A DNA stretch of 35,533 nucleotides from Vibrio penaeicida (lineage in GTDB: Bacteria; Pseudomonadota; Gammaproteobacteria; Enterobacterales; Vibrionaceae), in assembly GCF_002933855.1 (NCBI RefSeq), contig NZ_BFAQ01000043.1:413-35945 (forward strand). Direction: 5' to 3'. The notes beneath the pieces are model-generated. The model saw only the letters and a list, made by a program, of their open reading frames with translations. It made no database searches and was not told the origin of the DNA. The position numbers were made by a program, and so were the translations under genes. This document shows positions 1 to 8,375 of the stretch, piece after piece; the first letter of the stretch is position 1; every line of letters starts with the position of its first letter.

Positions 1-62
1 TCTTTTCCTTGAACTGAAACAGAAGATAGTGTGTTGAATCCTGCATCTTAAGGTGACTTGGG

Positions 63-68
63 TATAAT
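63..68 (+). promoter_or_regulatory. Candidate -10 element of the ABC-2 operon
   Basis: A perfect TATAAT lies about 39 bases before the ATG of the first gene, which would put the transcript start near position 75. No good -35 hexamer sits at the usual 17-base distance (a TTGAAT at 34-39 is too far away), so this is a weak inference. Confidence 0.35.
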
Positions 69-106
69 AGTTTGATTGGATAAGACAATAAGAGCTGATA
101 AAAGAC

Positions 107-1006
107 ATGGAATTTCAATTAGAAGCAGTTTCACTGCATAAACGCTTTAAATCAGTTGTCGCTGTAGATGATGTGAGTTTTGGGGTAAAGCAAGGTACGT
201 GCTTTGGGTTACTTGGACCAAATGGAGCGGGAAAAACCACAACGCTGGAAATGCTTGAAGGAATCATGGAACCGACAAGTGGACATATCCTATATAAAGG
301 TCAACCCATAACAAAAGAAGTGTATCACCGGCTAGGAATACAGTTTCAAAATACGGCCCTGCAAGACTACCTTACCGCGAAAGAAACGCTCAAGATGTTC
401 CAGTCTTTTTATAGCCACTCTATGCCTTATGATGAATTGGTAACGCTTTGTCAGCTCGGTGATTTTTTAAATCAAGATCACCGAAAACTGTCAGGAGGTC
501 AAAAACAGCGCCTGTTGCTGGCGTTAGCGCTGATAAACGATCCCGAGTTAATTTTTCTTGATGAGCCAACTACAGGGTTAGATCCGCACAGTCGTCGACT
601 TTTCTGGGATCTGGTCAATACCATCAAGGCAAATGGAAAAACCGTTTTATTGACGACACATTACATGGATGAAGCGGAATATTTGTGTGACGAAATAGCG
701 ATAATGAATAGAGGGAACATCATTGCTCAAAATACGCCTACTCATTTGTTAGACGAGCATTTCTCTGGGGCACTAATTAGCTTGCCAGAATCTCAAACAA
801 ACAACGCTCACCTTAATGGAGAAGATGTGCATTACTCTGAGGGACGTTGTTTTATTCAATCTGAAAATGTTGAAAAAACACTGACTAACTTAATGGCTTC
901 CAATATTTCCTTGGAAGGTCTGCAAGTTAAATCCGCTAATCTCGATGATCTATTTTTGAAATTGACCGGGCATGCTTTGATAGAAGAGGAAAGTCAAAAT
1001 GTATAG
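107..1006 (+). CDS. ABC transporter ATP-binding protein (ABC-2 type exporter)
   Basis: This is the cytosolic ATPase subunit of an ABC-2 type exporter. The nucleotide-binding domain covers roughly residues 5-215. It has Walker A GPNGAGKT at 37-44, the signature LSGGQ at 128-132, Walker B LIFLDE at 148-153 and a switch histidine at 185. The remaining C-terminal 80 residues resemble the accessory tail common in ABC-2 ATPases such as the CcmA/DrrA type. The gene overlaps the next one, a permease, by 8 bases, so the two are translationally coupled and very likely form one transporter. The substrate cannot be told from sequence; drug, lipid and polysaccharide exporters all use this architecture. 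Confidence 0.9.
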   Translation: MEFQLEAVSLHKRFKSVVAVDDVSFGVKQGTCFGLLGPNGAGKTTTLEMLEGIMEPTSGHILYKGQPITKEVYHRLGIQFQNTALQDYLTAKETLKMFQSFYSHSMPYDELVTLCQLGDFLNQDHRKLSGGQKQRLLLALALINDPELIFLDEPTTGLDPHSRRLFWDLVNTIKANGKTVLLTTHYMDEAEYLCDEIAIMNRGNIIAQNTPTHLLDEHFSGALISLPESQTNNAHLNGEDVHYSEGRCFIQSENVEKTLTNLMASNISLEGLQVKSANLDDLFLKLTGHALIEEESQNV

Positions 1007-2006
1007 TCGATTCTTGGCTGTTTTAGTTGCTAGAAACTATGAATTCATGCGGGACAGAAGTGCATTGGGTTGGAACCTTGTGTTTCCAATATTGATGGTG
1101 GTTGGATTTGCGTTCGTTTTTTCTGATGATAATAAAGTCCTTTATAAAGTTGGAGTGATGAACCCAGAACAAGAGGCGAGCCAACCGTTTCAGGAATTAC
1201 GTCATCTTGAGTTTGTAGAATATACCGATTTGAGCACAGCAGAACTTAAGCTACAGCAACATAAGATTGATATTCTAGTCGACTTTAAATCGAAATCTTA
1301 CTGGGTCAATCAATCGTCTGCGAGCGGCTATATTGTTGAAAAGCTACTTCTTGGGCAGCAGCCTGATTTTGTAAAATTCACCATTGATGGAAAAGCAATA
1401 CGTTATTTGGACTGGGTTGTACCTGGTATCCTCGGCGTAAACATGATGTTTTCCTGCTTATTTGGTGTTGGCTATGTCATCGTGCGTTACCGTAAAAACT
1501 CAGTATTAAAAAGGCTGAATGCTACGCCGCTTAGAGCGATCGAGTTCTTGTCGGCTCAAGTGTTGTCGCGTTTAGTGATTGTCATGCTCATCAGCTCAGG
1601 GATCTTTTTAGCCTGTAACGCTGTGTTTGATTTCTATATGCTCGGTAATTATTTCACTCTATTGCTGGTGGCTTTTCTTGGTACCTCTTCGATTATTTCT
1701 TTGGCGTTGTTGATCGCTTGCCGATCCGAGTCGGAAGAATTTATAGGCGGTATGCTTAATCTGGTTTCCTGGCCGATGATGATGTTATCTGGTGTTTGGT
1801 TTTCGCTGGAAGGTAGCCCAGACTTTATTCAGCAACTGACTAAAGTATTTCCGCTTACTCATATGCTGGAGTCTGCACGAGCCGTAATGTTGGATGGCGC
1901 TGGGTTATCGGATATCTGGGGGCATTTAGTGACTCTTGCTTTAATGACCGTTGTTTTCTTACTGGCAGGTTCTTATTTCTTTAAGTGGCAAGGCGAAGCT
2001 CGATAA
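999..2006 (+). CDS. ABC-2 type transporter permease
   Basis: This is the membrane partner of the preceding ATPase. It has one hydrophobic helix near residues 25-44, then a soluble, presumably periplasmic stretch of about 95 residues, then five hydrophobic segments between about 139 and 330. That is the usual one-plus-five ABC2_membrane layout with a large first loop. The ATG lies inside the 3' end of the ATPase gene (8-base overlap). A strong terminator follows the stop, so these two genes form a complete transcription unit. The exported substrate is unknown. Confidence 0.88.
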   Translation: MYSRFLAVLVARNYEFMRDRSALGWNLVFPILMVVGFAFVFSDDNKVLYKVGVMNPEQEASQPFQELRHLEFVEYTDLSTAELKLQQHKIDILVDFKSKSYWVNQSSASGYIVEKLLLGQQPDFVKFTIDGKAIRYLDWVVPGILGVNMMFSCLFGVGYVIVRYRKNSVLKRLNATPLRAIEFLSAQVLSRLVIVMLISSGIFLACNAVFDFYMLGNYFTLLLVAFLGTSSIISLALLIACRSESEEFIGGMLNLVSWPMMMLSGVWFSLEGSPDFIQQLTKVFPLTHMLESARAVMLDGAGLSDIWGHLVTLALMTVVFLLAGSYFFKWQGEAR

Positions 2007-2039
2007 AACATCTTTGGGATTTCGAACTATTTGTTAAGC

Positions 2040-2073
2040 GAGCGCCAATATGTTGTATTGGCGCTCTTATTAT
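2040..2073 (+). terminator. Rho-independent terminator of the ABC-2 operon
   Basis: A perfect 11-bp stem (GAGCGCCAATA paired with TATTGGCGCTC) with a 5-base loop TGTTG is followed by a T-rich tail. It starts 34 bases after the permease stop. Confidence 0.85.
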
Positions 2074-2142
2074 CTAAAACGAGTCATATATTAATTCTAT
2101 TTATCCATAGCCGAGGCTATTTAGATATCCGCTAGATAAAAA

Positions 2143-3174
2143 TTATCGAAATAGAATGCGCTTCAGTGGGGTTTTCGACACTCCCCAAACAAACAGAACG
2201 CTAGAAATTAAGGTCCCAGATAGCACAGCAATATCTCTTGAATATCCTTCCAATCCATTAAATCTCACAACGTTGTCGACCAGTATTTGCAAAGGCAAAT
2301 GCGCAACATAGATACCTAGAACCAATCCAGATAAATTGAAGACCCAAGGCTTGTTTCCCCAGTTTGGATTCGCTAACAAAAGAAAAAGAATGCCGGAAGC
2401 CCAAATTGGCGTCGCGGCCAAAAAGTCATGGCTGTTAAATGCCGTTCCATATTGCGCTAGGATTTCTGCTTCACCTAAATGCAAACTGAGCCCTATTAAC
2501 GCCATAATAGCTGCATTCAACGTAGGCACTGAAAGCCTTAATCGACGTATTTCGAACCCTATTAACACCATTAATGTGCTGAAGAAAGGGCCGTTTCGAG
2601 TAAAAATAGGGGCTTCCCAATCAGTTAGAACATTGTAGCTTCCTGCTAATACTCCGTAGACATAAAGGCTCCCAGCGACAATGACTAGCCCTTTGGATAG
2701 CTTAAAATGAACGCCCAGTGCAATAGCGGCAACGGCACATAGCAAGCCAGGGATAAACCACAAATGCACCAAGCCACCCTCAAACAGAGTATTTAATGGG
2801 TTTTGGAGCAACCAATTCCAATAACCACTTCTTTCCGCAATGTAACCTTCTGTTAAAAACTGATACCAGTTAAACGGCATTAGCAGGCAAATAACACTCC
2901 AAACTAACCATATTTTTAGCAAAGGTATGCTGTAACTTTTTAGTGTAGAAAGTGGGTTGGCACTAAGCTTGGGCTGGATAAGATAACCAGATATTAAGAA
3001 AAACAAAGGCACTGCAAACCGTGTTAACTGGTTTAGAACGTACCCAACCCATTGCATCTCACTACTTAAGGAAGAATGAGTTAATACTTGGCTATGCAAT
3101 AGCATAATAGCAAACATAGCGATAACGCGGCCGAGCTCTAAGCTGGCGATTTTATTGGTATGGTTAGAAGGCAT
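2143..3174 (-). CDS. Acyltransferase-3 family membrane protein
   Basis: This is a 343-residue polytopic membrane protein with about ten hydrophobic segments. It has the hallmarks of the acyltransferase-3 (OafA/WecH/NodX) family: a histidine in the first helix (AIMLLHSQVL, H27) and the RFAVPLFFLISGYL motif at 52-65. Members move acyl groups, usually acetyl, from the cytoplasm onto surface sugars or other acceptors. No polysaccharide genes lie next to it, so the acceptor is unknown. It lacks the SGNH domain found in longer relatives. The start has only a weak Shine-Dalgarno. Confidence 0.85.
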   Translation of the reverse strand: MPSNHTNKIASLELGRVIAMFAIMLLHSQVLTHSSLSSEMQWVGYVLNQLTRFAVPLFFLISGYLIQPKLSANPLSTLKSYSIPLLKIWLVWSVICLLMPFNWYQFLTEGYIAERSGYWNWLLQNPLNTLFEGGLVHLWFIPGLLCAVAAIALGVHFKLSKGLVIVAGSLYVYGVLAGSYNVLTDWEAPIFTRNGPFFSTLMVLIGFEIRRLRLSVPTLNAAIMALIGLSLHLGEAEILAQYGTAFNSHDFLAATPIWASGILFLLLANPNWGNKPWVFNLSGLVLGIYVAHLPLQILVDNVVRFNGLEGYSRDIAVLSGTLISSVLFVWGVSKTPLKRILFR

Positions 3175-3316
3175 GTAGGGCTCACAGAGAATACAAAATT
3201 ATGAAGGTAGTTTATCTTTTAATTCAGTATTTTACGTTGAGACGTGTCATGAATTTATGAGGGTAAGATTAAGAGTTTTTAATCTAATTCGGAATGCCTA
3301 GTGATAAAGGCATCAT

Positions 3317-4264
3317 CTAAATAAGGTTAAAGCTAGACAGAAATGCTATCCCGAGTGAGCACGTTAACAATGATACGACGGTAGTTAATGCAATAACATT
3401 TGCTGCCAGTGTTGGGTTTCCACCCATAGAGCGAGCCATCACATAACTCACCGCCGCTGTAGGGGACGCCGTCATAGCGAACAGTAGCCCTAACTCCAAT
3501 CCTCTATAGCCCATTAGAACACCGCCACCCACAATAACAAGAGGACAAAAAATAAGTTTTAGCGTTGTGGCAAACCAAGCACTATTTTTTTCTTGTTTTA
3601 AGGAACGAAGGTTCAGTGACGCGCCAGTACATAGAAGAGCAAGGGGCAGAGTCATATCCGCGAAGTACCCCCCCGCATGAGTCACTATTTGCGGAATTGG
3701 GACGGATAATCCATAGCAAACAAACCCGAGTGAGATAGCAATAATTAAAGGGTTCTTGGTGATCGTTTTACCGATCAAAGTCAACGCCTTTAAATGTGAC
3801 GATTGCTGCTTCGGGCTTAACGCTATTACGGCAAGAATATTATAAAGCACCGTGGTTGCAGCAACATAGAGAGCGGCACTTGCAACACCTTGTTCTCCAT
3901 ATAAGTTTGCGGTGTAGGCTAGCCCTATAATCGCGGTATTTGAGCGAAACCCTCCTTGAATAATAACGCCTTGATCGCTTGAAGATGGGAAAAACGTTTT
4001 GGTAGAAACCACCGAGATTATGAAGAAAGTCAAGTTGGCAGCAAGCCCGTACATTACGAAAGGAAGGCTGCTTTTTAAATCATAATCGGACTGAACAATG
4101 CTTAGAAACAACAGGGCTGGCAATGTCACTTTAAACACCAGTTTTGACCCAGTATCTATAAAGCCCTCATTGAGCACATTCATTCGCTTTAAAAAGACAC
4201 CTAATACCAGCATCAAACAGATAGGTCCTGTAATACTAAAGGAAAAGGCGAGCTGTTCTAGCAT
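3317..4264 (-). CDS. AEC family transporter (auxin efflux carrier-like permease)
   Basis: This 315-residue protein has about ten transmembrane helices and the look of the AEC/Mem_trans family. In bacteria, members of this family carry dicarboxylates such as malate or malonate, or other organic acids. Typical features are the N-terminal LMLVLGVFLKR segment, a glycine-rich centre and the C-terminal stretch MTASPTAAVSYVMARSMGG. It is transcribed divergently from the TetR gene at 4481, and the intergenic region holds a candidate TetR operator, so joint control is possible. The substrate is unknown. Confidence 0.87.
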   Translation of the reverse strand: MLEQLAFSFSITGPICLMLVLGVFLKRMNVLNEGFIDTGSKLVFKVTLPALLFLSIVQSDYDLKSSLPFVMYGLAANLTFFIISVVSTKTFFPSSSDQGVIIQGGFRSNTAIIGLAYTANLYGEQGVASAALYVAATTVLYNILAVIALSPKQQSSHLKALTLIGKTITKNPLIIAISLGFVCYGLSVPIPQIVTHAGGYFADMTLPLALLCTGASLNLRSLKQEKNSAWFATTLKLIFCPLVIVGGGVLMGYRGLELGLLFAMTASPTAAVSYVMARSMGGNPTLAANVIALTTVVSLLTCSLGIAFLSSFNLI

Positions 4265-4383
4265 GAAGAAACCTGTGTCGTGAGTGCGGACAATAGCGGG
4301 GTTATGGTGACATGAAAATCTATTATGCCCAAGTGAACTCTACTCGCGTGATGTGTTTTATGCCGCAAAATCAAAGATTGCAA

Positions 4384-4403
4384 AAAAGAACGACTGTGCT
4401 ATT
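4384..4403. promoter_or_regulatory. Candidate TetR operator, copy 1 (autoregulatory)
   Basis: Read on the minus strand, this site is AATAGCACAGTCGTTCT plus a T-run. It shares AATAGCAC-N3-CGTTCT with a second copy at 5175-5194. It sits two bases upstream of a perfect TATAAT at 4406-4411, the likely -10 of the TetR gene. A repressor bound here would overlap RNA polymerase. Operator function is inferred. Confidence 0.55.
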
Positions 4404-4405
4404 AA

Positions 4406-4411
4406 TATAAT
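4406..4411 (+). promoter_or_regulatory. Candidate -10 element of the TetR gene
   Basis: A perfect TATAAT lies 69 bases upstream of the ATG at 4481, right after the candidate operator. A TTGCAA at 4378-4383 is 22 bases away, too far for a standard -35. Confidence 0.45.
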
Positions 4412-4480
4412 GCGAGTTGCAGAGTTGACTGGATTCGATTTAAATAGCGGTCAATGAATCTCAGTTAAACAGAGCGTTTA

Positions 4481-5068
4481 ATGAACAAAGGCAAGGCAAC
4501 AAAAGAAAACATTTTGAAAACGGCTTTTAACGTGGCAAGCCAAGATGGGCTTGAAAGCCTGACATTTGGTGTGTTAGCGAGGCATTGCGGTTTATCAAAA
4601 AGTGGACTTTACGCCCATTTTAACTCGAAGGAAAACCTTCAGGTTATGGTGGTTGAGTATGCCAACATGAAATTCATTGAGCGAGTATTGCAGCCAGCAC
4701 GTGATCAATTCTCTAATGATCTTGAATCAAAAATCAGGTTGCTATTAGAAAATTGGTTAAACTGGAACCACTCTTTTCAAGGCAGCTGTATGTTCCTTGA
4801 TGCGTGGCGCAGTGATACAGATGAAGACAATACTGTGCAGCAGAGCTTGATCAAAGGGAATAATAAGTGGATCAGCTATATGGAAATCCAGATAGAAAAA
4901 GCTAAACATACAGGGGTTTTTTCGATGGATCTGGATACCAAGCAAGCGGTGTATCAGATTTACGGTGTCTACCTAAGTAGCCAACTTTTCTACGCCATTG
5001 ATGGTGAAGACGAAAGCCGGAAAAGATTTTGGAAGAGCATTGATTTTTTATTCCAGCATTGGCGCTAA
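4481..5068 (+). CDS. TetR/AcrR family transcriptional regulator
   Basis: This 195-residue cytosolic DNA-binding repressor has the classic TetR N-terminus. Helix 1 starts at KENILKTAFNVASQDGLESLT, and the helix-turn-helix covers about 28-50 (GVLARHCGLSKSGLYAHFNSKENL). The C-terminal half (about 75-195) is the ligand-binding and dimerisation region and resembles the TetR_C groups seen in YcdC-like proteins. The gene precedes an alpha/beta hydrolase in the same direction and is divergent from the AEC permease. A near-palindromic motif is shared by its own promoter and the hydrolase promoter, suggesting it represses both itself and the hydrolase. The inducer is unknown. Confidence 0.92.
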   Translation: MNKGKATKENILKTAFNVASQDGLESLTFGVLARHCGLSKSGLYAHFNSKENLQVMVVEYANMKFIERVLQPARDQFSNDLESKIRLLLENWLNWNHSFQGSCMFLDAWRSDTDEDNTVQQSLIKGNNKWISYMEIQIEKAKHTGVFSMDLDTKQAVYQIYGVYLSSQLFYAIDGEDESRKRFWKSIDFLFQHWR

Positions 5069-5134
5069 CGGTACATTGTGGCAGCCCTAAGCAGTTAGGC
5101 TACCAAGAGAAAGTAAAACAACATAACAAATTAA

Positions 5135-5167
5135 AGCTGGTGAGTACGTATCATCAGCTCATTTTTT
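5135..5167 (+). terminator. Rho-independent terminator after the TetR gene
   Basis: The stem AGCTGGTGA/TCATCAGCT, including one G-T pair, has a 7-base loop and is followed by CATTTTTT. It separates the TetR transcript from the hydrolase promoter. Confidence 0.72.
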
Positions 5168-5174
5168 GAATATA

Positions 5175-5194
5175 AATAGCACGAGCGTTCTATT
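5175..5194. promoter_or_regulatory. Candidate TetR operator, copy 2 (hydrolase promoter)
   Basis: The sequence AATAGCACGAGCGTTCTATT pairs with itself at 8 of 10 symmetric positions. It overlaps a TATAAA (5171-5176) that may be the -10 of the hydrolase gene, and lies 19 bases before its ATG. The same core occurs in inverted orientation at 4384-4403. Confidence 0.6.
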
Positions 5195-5212
5195 TTAAAG
5201 GGAATAACGATC

Positions 5213-6061
5213 ATGAGTGAGAAGATTTACTTCAATGCATCAAACAAGTTCAGCTTAAAACGCAGTTTAGTGAATTGCACCACGCGCTTGCATCATACGC
5301 TAGCGCCCAATCATGCTGTGAAGACAGCGAGAAAACTATTGCTGACTCCTGCACGTCTAACACCAAAAAATACGACACCTAAAGAGTTGGTGAAAGGGTC
5401 TGTCCAAACGAGCCATGGCGCTCTTTCTACGTTCTCATTAGGTGCGGGACCAGTATGGGTACTCACTCACGGTTGGTCGGGAAGCTCAAACCAGTTTTAC
5501 CCGTTAATGGAGCATATTGCTTCCAAAGGTTATCGCGCCTTGGCTTATGATCACCCAGCACATGGAGAAAGTGATGGAGATGTAGGACATATTCCTGCGT
5601 TTGTAGAAGGTTTAGACGCCGTTTTAGATAGTGTCGACGACTTAGCCGGTATTATTGGCCATAGCATGGGAACAGCATCAGTATTAGAAAGCCGCCATCA
5701 AAAAGCTGAAAACTGCCCGATTATTTTGATTGCACCTGTGTTGAATTACATCGAAAACTTGTTTTCGAGTATTCGTCGCTCTGGGTATTCTATGAAACTA
5801 TTTAAAGAAGTGGTTGGGGAAGTGGAACGCCAATATGAATTTCCACTGAAATCGGTTGATCCATACCGCCGTTTGATGGAGCGGAAATCAAGGTGCATTA
5901 TTGTTCATGATAAAGACGATAAATTCACGTCTTATTCGGTTTCTGAAGAAGCGGGTAAAGAAGGTGATAACGTTGAGCTAATTACGACCGAAGGTCAGGG
6001 GCATGGTCGAGTGATGAAGTCGTCTGCTGTTATGGGGGCGTTCGACAAATTCGCATCATAA
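5213..6061 (+). CDS. Alpha/beta hydrolase
   Basis: This 282-residue cytosolic serine hydrolase of the alpha/beta fold has an oxyanion HGW at 86-88, the nucleophile elbow GHSMG with Ser151, a probable acid in HDKDDKF (around Asp233-236) and a catalytic His264 in GQGHGRV. It has no signal peptide. The N-terminal 65 residues, rich in basic residues, precede the fold. The ATG follows AAAGGG with good spacing. It is preceded by its own promoter carrying the candidate TetR operator, so expression probably depends on the adjacent regulator. The substrate is unknown; esterase or lipase-like activity is a family-level guess. Confidence 0.87.
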   Translation: MSEKIYFNASNKFSLKRSLVNCTTRLHHTLAPNHAVKTARKLLLTPARLTPKNTTPKELVKGSVQTSHGALSTFSLGAGPVWVLTHGWSGSSNQFYPLMEHIASKGYRALAYDHPAHGESDGDVGHIPAFVEGLDAVLDSVDDLAGIIGHSMGTASVLESRHQKAENCPIILIAPVLNYIENLFSSIRRSGYSMKLFKEVVGEVERQYEFPLKSVDPYRRLMERKSRCIIVHDKDDKFTSYSVSEEAGKEGDNVELITTEGQGHGRVMKSSAVMGAFDKFAS

Positions 6062-6126
6062 TGAGGCTTGCACATTTTTACAGAACGGGGTAAAAACAAA
6101 AGGTAATTCAATCACAAGGAAGAAAA

Positions 6127-6408
6127 ATGATTACCGAAAATACCTATTTCGAAGGTGGGGTTAAGTCTTTAGCGTTTGTTCAGTCAGAACAAGAAGTAAG
6201 CGTAGGCGTTATGGCAGTTGGTGAATACACATTTGGTACGAATGCACCTGAAAAAATGACCGTTGTAAAAGGCGATTTAACCATTAGACTCAAAGGTGCA
6301 GAAGCATGGGAGACATACGCCTCTGGTGAGTCTTTTAATGTTCCCGGTAATTCACATTTCGACGTGAAAGTAGAGCAAATTACAGCTTACTTATGTGAAT
6401 ACTTGTAA
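6127..6408 (+). CDS. ppnP: Pyrimidine/purine nucleoside phosphorylase PpnP
   Basis: This 93-residue single-cupin protein closely follows E. coli YaiE/PpnP from memory: the N-terminal YFEGGVKSLAF, then SVGVMAVGEYTFGTNAPEKMTVVKGDL, the SFNVPGNSHFDVKV segment and the end TAYLCEYL. PpnP cleaves many nucleosides with phosphate to give the free base and ribose 1-phosphate. The length fits the family exactly. A strong AAGGAA precedes the ATG. It lies 65 bases after the hydrolase and could be co-transcribed with it. Terminators follow. Confidence 0.93.
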   Translation: MITENTYFEGGVKSLAFVQSEQEVSVGVMAVGEYTFGTNAPEKMTVVKGDLTIRLKGAEAWETYASGESFNVPGNSHFDVKVEQITAYLCEYL

Positions 6409-6420
6409 TTATATTCTATA

Positions 6421-6469
6421 AAAAAATGCCACATAGACTGGTGGGATACACTAACGAGTCCATGTGGCA
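6421..6469 (-). terminator. Probable terminator of the DUF1275 gene (minus strand)
   Basis: The stem TGCCACAT/ATGTGGCA, extended internally by GACT/AGTC, is followed on the minus strand by TTTTTT. It therefore works best for the leftward transcript from 7221-6565. Confidence 0.55.
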
Positions 6470-6487
6470 AAAAACAAATAAAGATCG

Positions 6488-6532
6488 AAACCTGATACGC
6501 TCGCAGTGGCTAAGTGGATCAGGTTTTTTTGT
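6488..6532 (+). terminator. Rho-independent terminator of ppnP
   Basis: The 9-bp stem AAACCTGAT/ATCAGGTTT has a 21-base loop and is followed by a run of Ts and TTTTATT. It lies beyond the leftward terminator, so the two convergent 3' UTRs overlap. Confidence 0.75.
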
Positions 6533-6564
6533 TTTATTCTCGAAGCTGGCACTGAATCTACGCT

Positions 6565-7221
6565 TTATTTTTTAAAAGTCAGTGTGATTGAATACGCCAA
6601 TGCTGCGAAAAATGCCAATAGAGCTGGGACTAAAAGTGCCATGAATTGCCACAAGTGGTAAAGGTAAGCTCCAACGAATCCCCCTAATATAAAACCAGCT
6701 ATAACGGCTAAGAGTAACCCCGCCTTTCTTTTGTCGGCGCGCGCTCCTCGTAAATAGGCTCCGATCATTATCCCTAAATCTGTGATGATCCCTGTCATGT
6801 GAGTTGTCCTTACGACAGCGCCGCTGTAGGTCGTCACCATCGCATTTTGCAATCCGCATGCGGCTGAAGCCAAATAATGTCCGGAAATCGAACCTCGGGT
6901 TAACGTAATACTTGCTGCTGTTAACAATACGCCTTCGAGTATCAGAGCAGTACCGTAATGCCGACCAAGCTTTAGTGCTGTACTTTGGATGATGTAACCG
7001 CTGATGGCTGAACCAGCCATAAAGCTAAGAAGAATAAAGGCGATATGAATTAACTGGGAATTAGGGGAAAGTAAGCCAGCCCCAAGCAGTGTCACGGTTC
7101 CAGAAAGGTGTGAAACAGATTGGTGCTGAAATCCGAGTAGACCTATGGCATTAACAGTCCCTGCAATTCCTGCAAGGCAAAATGCACCATATTCAACCCA
7201 GCGGGGGAGCTTAGTAAGCAT
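6565..7221 (-). CDS. DUF1275 family (YoaK-like) membrane protein
   Basis: This 218-residue integral membrane protein has about six hydrophobic helices. It shows the DUF1275 pattern: an early AGTVNAIGLLGFQHQSVSHLSGTVTLLG segment and a central CGLQNAMVTTYSGAVVRTTHMTGIITDLG segment. The two are related halves, with similar hydrophobic-GT-hydrophobic motifs. The biochemical role of the family is not established. It converges with ppnP, with overlapping terminator regions. No operon partner is evident; the next minus-strand gene upstream is 168 bases away. Confidence 0.88.
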   Translation of the reverse strand: MLTKLPRWVEYGAFCLAGIAGTVNAIGLLGFQHQSVSHLSGTVTLLGAGLLSPNSQLIHIAFILLSFMAGSAISGYIIQSTALKLGRHYGTALILEGVLLTAASITLTRGSISGHYLASAACGLQNAMVTTYSGAVVRTTHMTGIITDLGIMIGAYLRGARADKRKAGLLLAVIAGFILGGFVGAYLYHLWQFMALLVPALLAFFAALAYSITLTFKK

Positions 7222-7314
7222 ACTGGAACCAGAACAAGAAAAGAATGAGGCGATATACTATTCCTAGTTTCAGATTTGATCATCTGCAAATGCATCTCTT
7301 ATTGATCTCTCGCA

Positions 7315-7333
7315 AAAGCAAACGATTTGCTTT
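7315..7333 (-). terminator. Weak hairpin downstream of the DMT gene
   Basis: AAAGCAAA-CGA-TTTGCTTT is a perfect 8-bp inverted repeat about 57 bases past the DMT gene stop. There is no long T-run on either strand, so terminator function is uncertain. Confidence 0.25.
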
Positions 7334-7389
7334 GTCTTAAGCAAAAAGAGCCATTAGAAAGCAATCTGTTCGAGTTCAGGTTACTTAGG

Positions 7390-8259
7390 TTATCCGCCTT
7401 CAGTTACTTTAGCGGGTTGGGAAGGTTTTCTCTGAGCGTTCAGGTTAATGATATTTCCTGTGAGCATCAAAATGCCGCCGAGTAGTACCCACCAATCTAA
7501 CGCTTCGTTGTAAAGCCACATACCAACCACGGCGATAATAGGCAAACGGAAAAAATCGAGCGACACCACTACACCAGCGTCAGCGTAGAGCATAGCTCTT
7601 GCAATACAGAAGTGAGCAGTTAACCCGCATACCCCAACGACGAATAAATAAAACCACTCTATACCCGTTGGTATTTGCCAATCTTGATAAGAAAAAGCGA
7701 ATCCAATGGGCAATTGAATCAGGCACATTAGGAAGATAATGACTAAAGGCGGTTCGGTTTCTGCCAAATATTTAGTACACACATACGCGGTTGAAAAACT
7801 GATTGCCGCTAAGATGACGACGAATGACGCAGGGTCGAATATGTCGGCGCCAGGTTTTACGATAACAAGAACACCAACGAATCCAAGGAATAAAGAAATT
7901 ACTTTTGTTTTAGTGAATGCTTCGTTTAGAAACCAACAGGCGATAAGAAGCGTCCATAATGGCACAGTAAATTCGAGCGCAAATACATTGGCCAATGGCA
8001 GAAGTGAAATCCCTAAAAACCAAGAATACTGACCAACAAAGTTAATAAGGTTTCTCCCCACATGTATATGCATTTTCGGGGATCTAACTAGGTGAAACTG
8101 ACCAAAATAAGCCAATAATATAGAGACAAGCACAAGCCCAACTACGCTGCGAGTAAACACCAATTGAAAAGGCGTGTAGTTATCACCCAATTCTCTTGCT
8201 GTGATCGCCATAAACGTAAACGAGGCGAGTGTTCCCATCATCCATAAAACGGCTTTCAT
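7390..8259 (-). CDS. DMT family transporter (EamA domain)
   Basis: This 289-residue inner-membrane protein has ten predicted helices arranged as two EamA repeats (about residues 3-135 and 145-275). Typical signs are FVFTRSVVGLVL-type text in the second helix and LFLGFVGVLVIVKPG closing the first repeat. The second repeat ends with WVLLGGILMLTGNIINL. The family exports amino acids, metabolites or drugs; the substrate cannot be predicted here. The ATG is preceded by AAGGAAAG on the minus strand. It appears to be a single-gene unit. Confidence 0.9.
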   Translation of the reverse strand: MKAVLWMMGTLASFTFMAITARELGDNYTPFQLVFTRSVVGLVLVSILLAYFGQFHLVRSPKMHIHVGRNLINFVGQYSWFLGISLLPLANVFALEFTVPLWTLLIACWFLNEAFTKTKVISLFLGFVGVLVIVKPGADIFDPASFVVILAAISFSTAYVCTKYLAETEPPLVIIFLMCLIQLPIGFAFSYQDWQIPTGIEWFYLFVVGVCGLTAHFCIARAMLYADAGVVVSLDFFRLPIIAVVGMWLYNEALDWWVLLGGILMLTGNIINLNAQRKPSQPAKVTEGG

Positions 8260-8375
8260 TCACTTTCCTTGTGAGAGTTCAAAGAGTTGTACAGACCTTA
8301 ATGATACTGCAGTTATGTCTGTCGAAGAATTGTTGACCATATAGTAAATTGCTAATCAAATCACTTATACAAAGG

